Both the position numbers and the translations under genes were made by a program. Below are positions 44,599 through 56,157 of a stretch of DNA of 64,000 nucleotides, piece after piece. The stretch spans positions 62,001 to 126,000 of the forward strand of contig WOFQ01000025.1 in assembly GCA_012184525.1 (NCBI GenBank), given 5' to 3'. Below the pieces are notes generated by a model that saw nothing but the letters and a program-made list of their open reading frames with translations, was not told the DNA's origin and searched no databases. Source of the DNA: Xenoacremonium recifei (taxonomy: Eukaryota > Ascomycota > Sordariomycetes > Hypocreales > Nectriaceae). How positions within the stretch are numbered: position 1 is the stretch's first letter; each line of letters starts with the position of its first letter.

Positions 44599-46650
44599 CT
44601 TTGCGATGATGCCAAGAGATATACACTCCCAGCCAAAGTACAGGCAAGGAACAGGGGAGGAGACCCGACAGAAAGGAAACCGTCCGAGCGACGATCACAG
44701 TCCTCTTGTAGGCCCGTGTATCAAACGGCCAGCGGGATGGCGTTTTGCTTGTCCAGGTGATGGGGCAATATGATGACAAGCGCGGAGAGAGCTGAGTCCG
44801 TGCTGTCGCTCGTGATGCTGGAGAGCGACTAGGCGGCAAGGTGAGAAGGGATCGACAAGTTGAGGTGCGATTCAAAACGTAAGAGAAAGAGCTCCTTTTC
44901 TTTGATGTTTGTTGTCTTTGTAAAGGTTCAAGTTGCCCGAGTCTAAAAGCCACGAAGAAGTGTCTCGCGTGTCTCTGCAACTTAGTCCCACGTCTCAGAT
45001 TCTAGAACCCCTCAAGCAGTGACATATATTCCGCGTCATGACAAGAAACGCCTCTTTCCGTCCCGAACCGGCAGCTCTAGAAGGAGAGCAGAGCAGCAGA
45101 GGTTGTTTTCGAGAAGACGGCCGTTGAGAGGAGGGGACGGTGGGGAGGCGGGCGAAATGTTGACGCCTCTTTTCCTCAGGGGGAAATGATGGATGGGCAG
45201 ATTGGTGGTGGCTTAGAAGGCAGAGCTTGGAGAGTTAAAGGTGAAGCGAGGAATGTGGTTGGTGGTTAGTGATTGTGAGACAAGGGGATGATGTGGTTAG
45301 GAATGTGAATCTTGTAGTCTGCAAGTTTCGTGAAGCTGAAGGAGTTGATTGAGGCATTCGCGCTCTGCACCTTTAAAAAGCAGCAAATAATTAAAAAATG
45401 AGCACGCTCTCGAGACTAAAAGGATGACGCAGCCAGAGCAAAGTCTTCGTTCGGCGATTTTCTCGACCATGTCCCAAATAGTCTGCTCCGCGAACTGACT
45501 ACCATCGTGAAACCATCGCCAATCGCCCATCTAAAACGATAGCTCCAAGCCAAAGTGTTCTTCAAGCCACAGCCAAAATAGCAGCCCAGGCTAAGCGCGC
45601 CCTCTAACCCCGTCGCGCCATACCAAGGTCCAGACCCCTTGAGGCTAACGGAATAGGATTTCGTCTTCCCACGTTTTTTCTGCTCCGGCGACGTCCCCGC
45701 TAGGATGTCTCTGAAGCTTCAGCCTTGGGACACCGTCGTGAGCCAACTATCGTGAGATGGGTGAAGCGTGCGGTTTGTGGCGTAGCTGAGAATGAGGGCT
45801 CGGAGGTGCGAGCCTCGGTTGGATAGTTTGACAGAAATGAGTCTGGTGATGAGGCGCTAAAGATGAAGTCTCATGTTTAGGGAGGAGATCTGCGAAAACC
45901 GTTGCTCTGCGTAGCTTATTACTGAGCGAAGCGTTCGTGAGGCGTCAAAGGTTGCAGATCACCATTTATTCGCCTTCCCACCCATCTACCATCCACAAAA
46001 TTTGGCCAAGATCTCAAGATCTCCTGCCGGTACCCAATAACCTTGCTCACCTACCTTACTCTTAAAAACTCACCTTCCGGAATCGCCAGCTCTAGCGCAG
46101 GCGCCGCGCGGATCTGCTAGCCTGAGCCGCGCGATCGGATTGCCCGCCAGCATCGTTGAAGGCTTCTAGCGTCGGGGATGCGGTGGGACTTGGGAGCCCG
46201 GAAAGTTGGGTGCCTCGTGGATGGAAAACGTACGATGAGGCATGGCTGGGCGGTTCTGGAGTGAAGCCGGGAGAGAAGAGAGTTAAGGATAAAGTATGGT
46301 GTAGTTAACTGAAAGGTGCGGAGCAGAGGCGATAACCTCTGAGGTCTGTACTCTGTCACTATGACAGAAGGGTATTGGTGGTGTGGACTGGAAGTGTCTT
46401 GGGTAGCTATCCCTGTGGTTGTCTCCTGAAGTCGGCAATCGTCATGAAGAGCATAGACTCAGCTATCAATTGAGATTCATGATGACAGTCTACAATTGTC
46501 GTGATGAGACTGTGCAATGTAGTTGTCGTAAGAGATCTGCAAGCCCAACTCCATCGGACTTAGCGGCCTTAACCACATCCCACATCACCAGCAACCTCAA
46601 CCTCGCCTCATCCTCACCCCTCACTGGCCAACCAGCCGCCAGCCGCCACC
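44599..46650. other. Two-kilobase gene-poor region
   Basis: Divergent upstream regions of the basic unknown protein and the transcription-factor-domain gene. Frames up to about 190 codons on the minus strand (44980-44417) merely overlap the unknown gene in another phase. No repeat, tRNA or transposon was recognised. Confidence 0.5.
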
Positions 46651-48288
46651 ATGTCCTTCCAATTCATCGACAACAACTCGACCCCCGACCGCGCAACCCG
46701 GACGCTGATCCGCCGCCAGGCCGCCACGGGCAGAAACGCCGGCCGGACGGTGGTGAGAACCTCGCGCAAGAAGTTGCTGCTCGAGCCCCGGGCAAAGCCG
46801 TTTCAGGCTCCGCAGCTGGTCAAGTCGGCGCCGGAGGTCAAGCAGGAGGAGAGGGAGGAACGGGAACTGGAGGAGGTGAAGAGGCTGGTGCCGAAGTTCT
46901 CGTGGCAGTGGCAGTTTGATAGCGGGTTGAAGTTCCCGGCGGAGATCAGCCCCAATTCGATGGGCTTGGTGCGGAAAGGCATGAGTTGAGCATCTTTTAT
47001 GACATTTATATACTGACTTGTGTACAGCTTTTCACTTCCTCAGTGGTCCTCGGCATATCCCTGAGATGAACAATGCCCTCATAGTAGCAGGCCGACCAGC
47101 TCCCATCTGGGTCACATACATGCTCGTCGATGAAGCATGTCAGTCCCCCCCCTGCACTCACTTTGAACTACACACTGAACCCCTGTAGACTTCCACTGCG
47201 TCATGGCCACCGCCATAACCATCCTCAACAACATGATCATCCTCGACATGGATCCCACCACTGAGTGCATGAACCACCTCTGCCAATCCTTCCGCATCCT
47301 CAACGAGCGACTCTCGTCCCAGGACGCTGACGCCATCTCTGATCAGACCATCGGCGTGGTCGTCGGATTGGCGCAGTATGAGCGCCATCAGAAGCAATTT
47401 GATCGCGGTATTATCCATCTGCGCGGGCTGCAGCGGATGGTGCAGATGCGTGGTGGCATATCGAAGCTGACCAAGCATCTCTCATCGCTAACGCATAAGA
47501 TCTTCAGGTGAGTGGGCTCACATGCGGGAAGCTATCTTGCTGACTTATGCCTTAGGGCGGATCTCGAGTATTCGTTTCAGCTTGGCTCTCGAACCATATT
47601 CAACGTCGACGATGTTATAGATGGCATACCACCAGATCTGGAGTTTGTCGACACATTCATGGGCCGCAACGATGACCAATACCTCCTTCCCAGCGTCTCA
47701 GACCTACCATTCCTCGGCCGCCTCGGCCTTACCCTTAAAGTACTCTTCCTCGATGCGCGACGCATGGCCAAGTTCATCAACGCTGCGAGTGCGAATCTGG
47801 GGCCAAAGCTGGACACCTACTCACTCTCTGACATTGTCCTTCTACTGGGTTTCCGGCTTATAAAGCTCAGTCCTTTGGGCGAGGCTCGTCCCTCCTCGAG
47901 TCTGGAAAACGCAGTTCATCTTGGTCTGGTAGCGTATGACATGACGTTTCTGCCCGGGCTGGATCGCAAGACTGCTGGAAACCCGCTCCTAGCCCAGCTT
48001 GCTCGCTCGGCAGCTATGGAACTACTCGACGCGGACCAAGAGAGTAAAGAAGTCCTGCTATGGCTTCTATTCATCGGGGGTGTGTCTGTGTTCAGACAGA
48101 AGGATCACGAGTGGATGTTGCCCAAGGTCTCGGACACGATGAAGGCGCTGGATGTCCGGACGTGGGACGAAGTCAAGGCAATCCTGCTCAAATTTCCGTG
48201 GGTTCATGATGTTCATGACAGGCCTGCTATGAAGTTGTGGGATCTGGCGAGCTCGAATTTGGAGCTTCTGGAGTGGCTGCGGTTGTAA
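46651..48288 (+). CDS. Fungal-specific transcription factor domain protein lacking a Zn2Cys6 finger
   Basis: Exons 46651-46984, 47028-47138, 47189-47507 and 47556-48288 give 498 aa. The N-terminus (FQFIDNNSTPDRATRTLIRRQAATGRNAGR) is the conserved leader of a filamentous-fungal family. Instead of a zinc cluster it passes straight to a helical regulatory-domain-like region, with DEAYFHCVMATA formed across the second intron and QYERHQKQFDRGIIHLRGLQRMVQMRGG. The first intron uses a weak GTTGAG donor (43 bp), so its left edge is the least certain part. Members are annotated as putative regulators. Direct DNA binding is unproven here because no DNA-binding domain is visible. Confidence 0.78.
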
Positions 48289-48463
48289 ACATCATACTGT
48301 GCTCTTGGACACCACCTGAGCAACCACATCCCGGGATTTTCGCCACGGATGCTAAGGCTTTTGAAGATAGCTTTGGGGGCTATTTTTGGTCTATGTACGG
48401 ACCCTTTTCGGTATGGCCGATTTACCTGGCGGGAGGACCTTGGAAAACTCAAGCCCGGACCGC

Positions 48464-49553
48464 TCACTCCAGGATCTTCTTCACGCAGCCCGGCTCAATC
48501 TCCTCCAGCTCCTTCGCCACAGCATCCCAGCAGATCTTCCAGTACGGCTTACCCTCATCACCAATAATCCAGGGCGGCAGAATATCCCTACACACGCGTC
48601 AGTACGCCATCACTCAGCTTCGGGCGAATGTCACTTACTCTTGATCGACAATCTCGCACGCATCCAACATCTTTCCGTGGCTCTCCTTGCCGGCCACGGC
48701 GCCGTGCAACAGAGTTCGGCTGCCGTCCTCGGCTGTTCGTCCAAACTCAGCATGCATTTTTTTGAGCTGCGTGCGGAAGGCCTCTGGCGCGTTGCGGCTG
48801 AGTTCCGTGATGCACAGGCCTGGCTCAACGCAATTCACGACCACCCCGGTGCGCGAGACGGGGATTAGTCCGCCGAGATAGAACACGCAAAAGGCCACGA
48901 TGAGCTTGCTCACGGGGTATCTTGGCTTCGTTAGCTGAGCGTCGGAGGTTGATGGGGGGCATCACTTACACGTTTCCAGGCACCTCCTGAGCATCAATGG
49001 TCTTAATCGGGTCGTCCTTGACAGCATCCCAGTCGTTCTGGTACTGGAGGATACTCCGGCTTCCAACGATGGCAAGATGGGGCAATGTGCCAAACTTCTT
49101 CGCGCTCTCGCTCAACTTGGGGAGCAGAAGCACAGCGAGGAGGAACGTGCTGATGACATTGACAGTGATTGTGAACGCATGGCCTTCCGCCCGAGCAGGA
49201 CCGCCCATCGCCACGGCGGCGTTCTCGATCAGAGCATCAATCCGGTCCAGCTCAGCAATTGCCTTCTTCGCAAAAGCCTTCACCGAGTCAAAGCTCGCCA
49301 GATCGAGCTCCCACACCTCGGCGATACCCGTCTTGCCGGTCTCAGCCTCGATCTTAGCCTTTGCAGCTTCACCGGCGGGAACGTTGCGGCAGGCCATGAT
49401 GACCTTGGCGGCGTCGACGGCCACGAGGTGCTTGGCGGCTTCCATGCCCAGGCCGACGTTGGCGCCGGTGACGATGTAGGTCTTCCCTGCTGAAGTCTCC
49501 TTGGAGATGTAGAGGGGAAGATCCCTCTTCTGTTCGTGTAGAGGGGCAGGCAT
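48464..49553 (-). CDS. Short-chain dehydrogenase/reductase
   Basis: Exons 49553-48970, 48920-48639 and 48587-48464 give 329 aa. The Rossmann fold is shown by YIVTGANVGLGMEAA (TGxxxGxG), the acidic DLASFDS and ENAAVAMG in place of NNAG. The catalytic Ser is in IVGSRS and YxxxK is YPVSK, with its Tyr restored by splicing. The first intron ends at a CCAAG acceptor. A retinol-dehydrogenase-like reductase is the closest guess; substrate and cofactor preference are not certain, although Asp after the second strand with CRN suggests NADP(H). It converges on the transcription-factor-domain gene with only about 175 bp between them. Confidence 0.88.
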
Positions 49554-50037
49554 TTTGAGTGCTTTGGTGTATGAAGATGTTAAGTTGAGAGGATGGGTGT
49601 GGAGTGGTTGGCCGTTGCTTCGGCGTTGGTGTTGGTGTTGATCTGATGGAATATGGGTTGTTGAGTGTGTAGTAGTTCACGTCCCAGCCAGAGGCTTTAT
49701 ATATCCTGTGAAGGCGTCGACATCAACGGGGTTTTCGGACAACTCAATCTCCCAAGACATGAAGCATGGTAAACTCCGGAATAGGCCATTGCCAACGGCC
49801 TCGTCTGAAGTCCACGATAGACACAACAACTGGGGAAGCCTCGCAGCCTCCTTCCAATGGGAGAGAGGCATCCATATCGGGACACGCCATTAAGCACTTT
49901 ATCTCGCCTTTCCAGCCTTCCGATTCACCACGATTGATGGGGATCGTTTGCGACCATGACGAGACTCGAAACTCGGACCCGCTCTGGGCGGAAGTTAGGT
50001 CGATCAGCCAATACGAGAGCGGTTGCCTATAAGGGGA

Positions 50038-50265
50038 TAGTGTAGTTTGCGAGTTGAGTGTTCGCCATCAAATGGGAATAAACTGAAAGTGAACTAATTG
50101 CCAGACCAAACTCTTGAGCATGTTTTGAAAGACAATGTAATTGCAAAATATGGGGATCTTGAGAATAGGGAAGATTTTCGGGATAGCATTTTAATAAACT
50201 TGCAGGCAGAATCCTAATATCTGACCGTATTTAATCCTATCTTCTAACTATAGGGTATACAGAAT
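50038..50265 (+). repeat. Direct repeat flanking the permease, copy A
   Basis: The stretch from tagtgtagtttgcgagttg is repeated in the same orientation at 53458-53672. The first 60 bases differ at three sites, all transitions; later parts diverge with small indels. It grades into an AT-rich block. It may be part of a degenerate mobile element. Confidence 0.85.
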
Positions 50266-50446
50266 AGCAGAAATAATAGTTCTTAATACAAGATTTTATT
50301 AGACTATATTTTATTTAAATATAATATTTAGAAAAAAAAATAGACTTATAAGTAAATAATTTATTTTTTTATAATTAAAACATATAATATTTAACTTTTA
50401 ATTAGTCTACCTCAATAAGTTGCTCTATAGTATAATCAATAAAGTC

Positions 50447-50696
50447 TGTCATGACCCAACGTGGCATGACAGGATGACGCCGCAAAGGCGCTGCGAGGCC
50501 GCGGCGACACACATTAAAGTTCACAACGGTCTATATATATATATGTCGAAGAAGTCCCTAGAATTACGGAAGATCAGAGATTAATACAGTCAATTGGGAA
50601 CCCTAACTGCAATATAACTCCGTGACTAAGCTACGAATACACTGCGACCTCTCCTACAGCTCGTTCACTCCCCTATTGCCGCCACAGTTCCTGACA
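50447..50696 (+). mobile_element. Candidate solo LTR of a retrotransposon
   Basis: A 250-bp unit begins TGTCATGACCC and ends CAGTTCCTGACA, so it has TG...CA ends with 5-bp inverted termini TGTCA/TGACA. Five-base flanks aagtc (50442-50446) and aagtt (50697-50701) look like a target-site duplication with one C-to-T change. A TATA-like run (tatatatatata) lies near 50533. No second copy is in the window. Confidence 0.55.
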
Positions 50697-51114
50697 AAGT
50701 TCCTCTATTCCTGAAGCTACTGCCTTATCCCGGGAATATTAAATAGACGCTAGCTGTATATATACTCTTTAACAATCTATATCTAATATTCTTGAGAGCC
50801 GGCATACTGTACCAAATCGAGGATAGTCTCTCCGTACTTGACTCAAGTGCAATTTATTAGTGCCCTGATAAGAACCTCCTCCCCGTTGGAATCCGATGGT
50901 CATCAGAGAGGGCCGCCGGCCAGCTAACCAGAATCAAAGATAACGAGCTTTCTTTTGCGGTTGAGTTCTATTCCATCGGTCTCCCTCGGGGTCTTATCAT
51001 CAAACGAAAAGATTATATCCATCTCCAATATCACGAAAATGTATAAGATAGTCGTTGAACAGCACGAAGGTGTCTCAAGAACACCGAAATATCCCTCGCC
51101 ACACTCGAGCAAAG

Positions 51115-52983
51115 ATGGGCTTCTCCTCAATTCTTCAGCGGCTGGAAACCAGACCTCGCACGCTCAATGGCCGGCCCTCGACGTACCTTTGCAATGAAGA
51201 CCTCCGACCTCTCCCCCAGGCAGACCGCACCTGGGGAAAGCTCGCCTGGTTTTCCTTCTGGCTTTCTGCAGCTTCAGGCGTGGCCAATTGGAACGGCATT
51301 AGCGCAGGATTGACACTTGGCCTGTCATCTTGGGATATGCTGGGCGCAATTATCGGCGGACGCATTATCCTGGAGTTCCTGATTGTTGCCAACGGTCGGA
51401 GTGGTGCTATCTACCACATACCCTTTCCGAGCATCATTCGCGCCTCTTGGGGCATTTATGGTGGTTATTGGCCCGTTGTCAACCGCATCGTAATGACTAT
51501 CGTGTTCCTTGGCTTGACTACCGCACAGGGAGGCTTTTGTGTCTAGTGAGTATCTTTCGCCCCAAAATGAGATTGTTGCTAATCTTGATGGTGAAAAATT
51601 CAGCGTCATGCTCCATGCGATATTCCCTTCAATCACGAAGCTGCCCAATATTATGCGCCCTTCGGATGGAATCAACTCGGGAGAGCTCATTGGAATCTGT
51701 ATCTTCTGGTAACAATAAAATCGCGTCGACTCCTTAAAGACTACTGTTAACTAACTACCTTTTCTGCTTCGTAGGGTTGTCGTCATATTCTTCAACATGG
51801 TTCCGGTGCCGAAACTCAAATGGACTATCTATATCAAAGCCGTTGTCTTCTTTATCTGCGCTTTCGCCATGCTTGGCTGGACGTCGAAGCTGGCTGGCGG
51901 GTTCGGAAAAGTTTTCTCTCAGCCAAGTCGAGTAAGCGGATCAGAGCGCACCTGGCTTATCGTCCGTTTTCTGTTCCTCCAAATCAGCAACAGCACCGAC
52001 TTCATTATGAATGCAGCAGATTGGCAGCGGTATACGAAGAAACCCATCGACACCATTATTGGACAGTTAATAGGAGGTCCAATTGCACATTTCCTGATCA
52101 ATTTGATCGGCGGACTAGTCGCATCGGCTGGTATGGCTGCCTTTGGCACATCTCAATGGAATCCCGTTCTGCTTTTAGACGAAATACAGAGCTCCAATTA
52201 CACAGCAGCTAATCGAGCTGGGTGTTTCTTTCTTGGTCTCGGTTTCACCTACTGCACTCTTATCACTATTGTACTGGAGAATGGCTTGCCGTGAGTATAC
52301 CACAGAGATACTACGCATTAATTTGGATTTACCTGGCTAATGTCGCAGTGCCGGTAACGATTTAGCTGGAATGTTCCCCAAGTATATCAATTACAAGCGA
52401 GGAACCATTATTTGTGGTATTCTTGGCCTAGTCATATGTCCATGGCGTTTGCTAGCCTCGGCGGCTACTTTTATCGCTTATCTTAGCGATTACGGGTATA
52501 TGCCAGATTAACCAGTAATCAAGACATGGCTGACCATTATATAGCATCTTTTTGTCATCTTTCATTGGTATTATGCTTGTTCACTACTATGTTCTCACAC
52601 GAGGGCACTATGAGATTGGGGACCTCTTTGCCGATGACAAAACTGGCTCATACTACTACTTCCACGGCATCAATCTCCGGGCTGTAGCAGCGTATGTCCT
52701 GGGCATGGCTCCATGTTTGTACGGCTTTGCCGGAGCCGTTGGCGTACCAGTCCCTCTATCGGTCATTCACTCGTTCTACTTCTCTGTTCCCATCGGAATC
52801 GCAACTTCGTCCCTCTGCTATCTGCTGATCTGTCTCTACTGGCCCGTACCTCATCAAGTACCCATCACGGCAAAGAAATGGGTTGAGCCGGAGGACTATA
52901 TAAGAAGAGATGAAATCTTAGTTGCCGCTGATAATAGCTCCTTACAGGATAGAGAGATGAATAATATTAGAGAAAAGGTTTAA
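51115..52983 (+). CDS. NCS1-family nucleobase/vitamin permease
   Basis: Exons 51115-51545, 51604-51708, 51775-52290, 52349-52495 and 52545-52983 give 545 aa with about twelve hydrophobic helices. NCS1-type features include the early NEDLRPLPQADRTW followed by NWNGISAGLTLGLSSWDM in helix 1, the motif PFPSIIRASWGIYG in the helix 2-3 region and NDLAGMFPKYINYKRG in the middle loop. The family imports uracil, allantoin, uridine, thiamine or related bases by cation symport; which one is not readable. The gene stands alone between two direct repeats in AT-rich DNA, unlike the housekeeping genes nearby, so insertion or horizontal movement of the block should be considered. Confidence 0.88.
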
Positions 52984-53457
52984 ATTAGATTTAATAAGAA
53001 ATTATTATAAGTTAATATTTTATAGTTAATAAATTTATAATATTTATAATATTTCTTTATAAATCCTTCTAAGTAAAATAATATATATATATATATAATA
53101 TAAAAATAATACTAAGAAATCCAAAGTAATCCACCTCGCTTAAGCAGCTCCTCTATGCATAGTAAGTCGTGAGCCTCCAGTTTTATACCTATTATCTTAG
53201 CCATGGTATCAGCTACCCTGTACCCTCGATGAAAGTAATAAATAACGAAAACGAGAGAAGACTAGGATGAGGGTGCGTAGTCAAAAGCAAGCTAATATAT
53301 TCAAGTCTCAGACCAGTAGGATATTGCCAAAATCTTGAGATGCCGAATGCTCAAGGACAGGCCTAGCTCCCGTGAAATTTCTTGCAAAACTAAGCACATC
53401 CCTGTGACTATATTCAGCTTCACCTCGCCTTCCTAGAAACACTCGCAACCCCGTGAC

Positions 53458-53672
53458 TAGTGTAGTTTGCGAGTTGAGTATTCGCCATTAAATGGGAATA
53501 AACTGAAAGTGAACTAATTACCAGACCAAACTCTTGGGCATATTCAGAAAGACAAAGTTGTAATATATGGGAGCTTTCAATACAGGGAAAAGTTCTGTGA
53601 TGAGGATTTAATATACCTGCAGGCAAAACTGATATCTAACCACGTTCAATTCTGTTTGATAACTGTAGGGTG
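53458..53672 (+). repeat. Direct repeat flanking the permease, copy B
   Basis: Second copy of the repeat at 50038-50265, starting 3,420 bp downstream in the same orientation. At the three differing sites in the first 60 bases copy B has A/T where copy A has G/C. Further on copy A is the more AT-rich, so both copies may have been mutated. Confidence 0.85.
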
Positions 53673-54304
53673 TGAAGGATGCGGGAACGACGGTTTTCGA
53701 CACGAGAGGCTGGACTTTACCGGAATACATGTTACTCGAAACTTAAAGCCGGGAGGGTAGATCGGGACGTGAACACTCTGCAATTTTCGCAGCTAAGAAA
53801 TCCGAGCCAACTTCCCGAGTCGTATGGGCGTGTCGTTTACCCTTTTAGAGAAGATCAGGGGACGCTTTATCTGGAAGAGGACCTATGGTACCTTACGTTT
53901 GGGAAGGAGCGATGCTCTCAGGTCATCAGAGCCCAGGTAGACGGTACATGAGAATAAATATTATCTTATAGGGACCCAAAGTACCTGGTATCTATGGGAC
54001 CCCCCAGATAATGGAACCTACCTGCCTTCAAAACCTTTCCAGTAGGGCACAGTTTAGGGCACACTCACAATATGGATATAATAGATACGGTCGCTAAGGT
54101 ACCCTACTCAAGGACAACACTCCCAGGCTAAAGGAACCTCCGTAGTTTAGTGGATGCTTCAGATCCAATACAACGACATCCTATTACGCATACTGTTCTA
54201 ATTCCTATACCATCTCGGGTCCCTGAACAGGGCTCCCTAAGTTTAGCTTGCCCAACAGTAGGTGCCGCCTCAAGACTCGCCCTGGCTCTGCTAACATATA
54301 ATAA

Positions 54305-54580
54305 GTGGCAGAAATTCCTTCCAAGAGGAAGGTTAGAGATGACGTTAATCCAACAAATGCTTCCCGGCCGAAGAAGCACCGGCTCTCCCAGAGCCCATCT
54401 CCGTCTCCAGCCCGGGCCCTCACGACATCCCCGTCTCGGAGAAGATCAGGCCGGGTCTCAGCCCGGCCACAGATCTCATACGCCCCCCGGGTGGACGACG
54501 ATGACATCTTGCCCCGAGAAACGAGGTCAAACGATGAATACGAGCTCCCGAGCTCGGACGACGACGACGACGATGATTAA
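54305..54580 (+). other. Open frame with acidic C-terminus, probable gene relic
   Basis: The frame opens at GTG, not ATG. It encodes a basic Ser/Pro/Arg-rich stretch with KRKVRDD and RPKKHR patches, then ends in a run of seven Asp. It is GC-richer than its surroundings. This looks like the C-terminal part of a nuclear disordered protein, with nothing intact upstream. Confidence 0.25.
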
Positions 54581-54830
54581 GATTGAGGAAGAAGAGGATA
54601 GTAAGAGACCTCGCAGATTAACTATATTATTCTCATAGAATCATTTCTCCATCTAAACAGAAGTTCTTTTCTATCTATATAAGAATTTTTTTTTTCTTTC
54701 TTTGTCTATATAATATATCTTCTCAATCTACATAGGATCTTATGATAAATACAATAAGTAACTTAATATTAAATAAAGGATTTAAATAAGGAATTAGAAT
54801 GTGGATATGGCATAAGGATATATATTAAGA

Positions 54831-54925
54831 ATATAGTTCTGGATTAGGCATATGGTTCTGGATTGGGTGTGTGGTTCTGTATTAGGAATATGGTTCTAGA
54901 TCGGATATATGGTTCAGGTTACGGG
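54831..54925 (+). repeat. 19-bp minisatellite, five units
   Basis: Five head-to-tail units of exactly 19 bp follow the consensus atatggttctggattagga, with two to six changes per unit. They lie in AT-rich DNA without a gene. Confidence 0.9.
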
Positions 54926-55752
54926 ATATATTTAGTAGAAACAGTTTTTCCTATCAGATATCTAAGATCAGATTCTTCTATTATTTCTGTGTTCATTCAT
55001 GTTCCCCATACACTGATTCCTAAACCAGATGTGCAATTAAGTTTTCTTCAAAGACGAGGACCAGAGAAGGATCCAGCCAGTGTAGTCGCATAGCCTCCAA
55101 ATGAGGCTGCCATTGATAGGGGTCGAGAGATTAGCCAGAGCTCTGGTCATCTCGCCTCGGCTCTCGAGGATTGCCTCTCGGTAAGAAACCGGCTTTCGGT
55201 TCTCTTACTCTTGGTGATAGCCTCGGAGAGAATAAATTTGACCCGAAAGACGGGGGCCGAAAAGACCCTTACCTCGTGTGCGGCTGCTGCTTGCCGGCCA
55301 ACTCGGATCCATCCATTAGGTTCGTAGCGTGGCGTTTTAAACATTTATTTCTATCTTCACAGCTTTAATTGTTCCGATCTTCCCACGTTTCGAAAGAACC
55401 TTCTCTGAGTCACAATTTCATGCTGGCTTCTTTCCAGACACGCGTGCCGCATGTCACACATTGCGGAACAGCCCCTTATGTTCCCCGGCCTCACCTTTTT
55501 GCGACCGAGATCAGAGGGAAGAGAAAACAAACCGGTCAAGAGACAGCTCAAAGTCACAAGAGACAGCTACCAATCGCATTGGGAGGATTCTAAAGTCACC
55601 CCCACGTATTCGTCATTTCGTGGCTACATAACGTGCTGCCATGGAAGCATCGAGGCCCGTTTGGCAAGGTCATTCATCTTAGTCCCTAAAGCAAAACCCA
55701 AAACTCCGTGATCCAGTGCATTCAACTTTTTGATGGTTGAAATCGTACCTCA

Positions 55753-56057
55753 GTCCCAGAAACCCACTGCACTTCTGGACTCGGGCGACGCTCCCCCTGA
55801 TCATTGGGGATGGTTGAAATCCGCCGCAACCCCGGATGCCCACTGCTCTTCCCGGCTGCGTTCGTCAAAAAACAAGTATCCATAACTCATGAACGAATCG
55901 TGTATGCTCTAATGCTGAGTAGCAAAGTCTAGAACGACCAGGCCCGAGACACCCACTGCACGTCTGACCTAGGCTTCAGCCCCATTGTTGAATGACAAAA
56001 AAGAATTCGTGAACGACAGAAGAAATTGGTCCCGGAAGCCCACTGCACTACCGGACC
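55753..56057 (+). repeat. Four stem-loop units sharing the loop CCCACTGC
   Basis: The string cccactgc starts at 55763, 55839, 55952 and 56039. Each copy is flanked by partly complementary arms of different sequence: GTC(C)CAGAA/TTCTGGAC in the first, AGAC/GTCT in the third and GGTC(C)CGG/CCGGACC in the fourth; the second is weaker. The phrase gatggttgaaatc also recurs (55732, 55810). They lie just beyond the 3' end of the PLP-rhodanese gene. Confidence 0.65.
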
Positions 56058-56157
56058 TGCAAGAAAACTTCCCCGAGAGAAGAGAAAACGCTATGAAAAG
56101 CCTGGCTTTCACCGGCTTCGACAAATGACCAATGCCAAAGGGGATCTCGGGCCCTCA

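Larger units (their letters stand above)
49554..51114. other. AT-rich, repeat-bearing region upstream of the NCS1 permease
   Basis: It contains direct-repeat copy A, an extremely AT-rich stretch (about 50260-50440) and a candidate solo LTR, all listed separately. The last 200 bp are the permease leader. No intact gene was recognised. Confidence 0.6.
52984..56157. other. AT-rich gene-poor island downstream of the permease
   Basis: About 3.2 kb. It has near-pure A/T blocks at 52985-53110 and 54650-54800, the second direct-repeat copy, a 19-bp minisatellite and a set of stem-loops (all listed). Two open frames, 53679-53951 (90 codons) and 54305-54580 (91 codons, Asp-rich end, no ATG), look like relics. 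I recognise no intact gene. Confidence 0.55.

Noticed and set aside
46419..46919. A 166-codon plus frame overlapping the transcription-factor-domain gene start
   Set aside because: The competing frame at 46651 carries the family leader sequence; the other becomes Gly/Glu-rich noise.
48386..48868. A 160-codon plus frame between the transcription-factor-domain gene and the dehydrogenase
   Set aside because: It is antisense to the last exons of the short-chain dehydrogenase.
54131..54200. A tRNA-like opening (tccgtagtttagtgga)
   Set aside because: No matching acceptor strand, anticodon stem or B box follows, so the cloverleaf cannot be closed.
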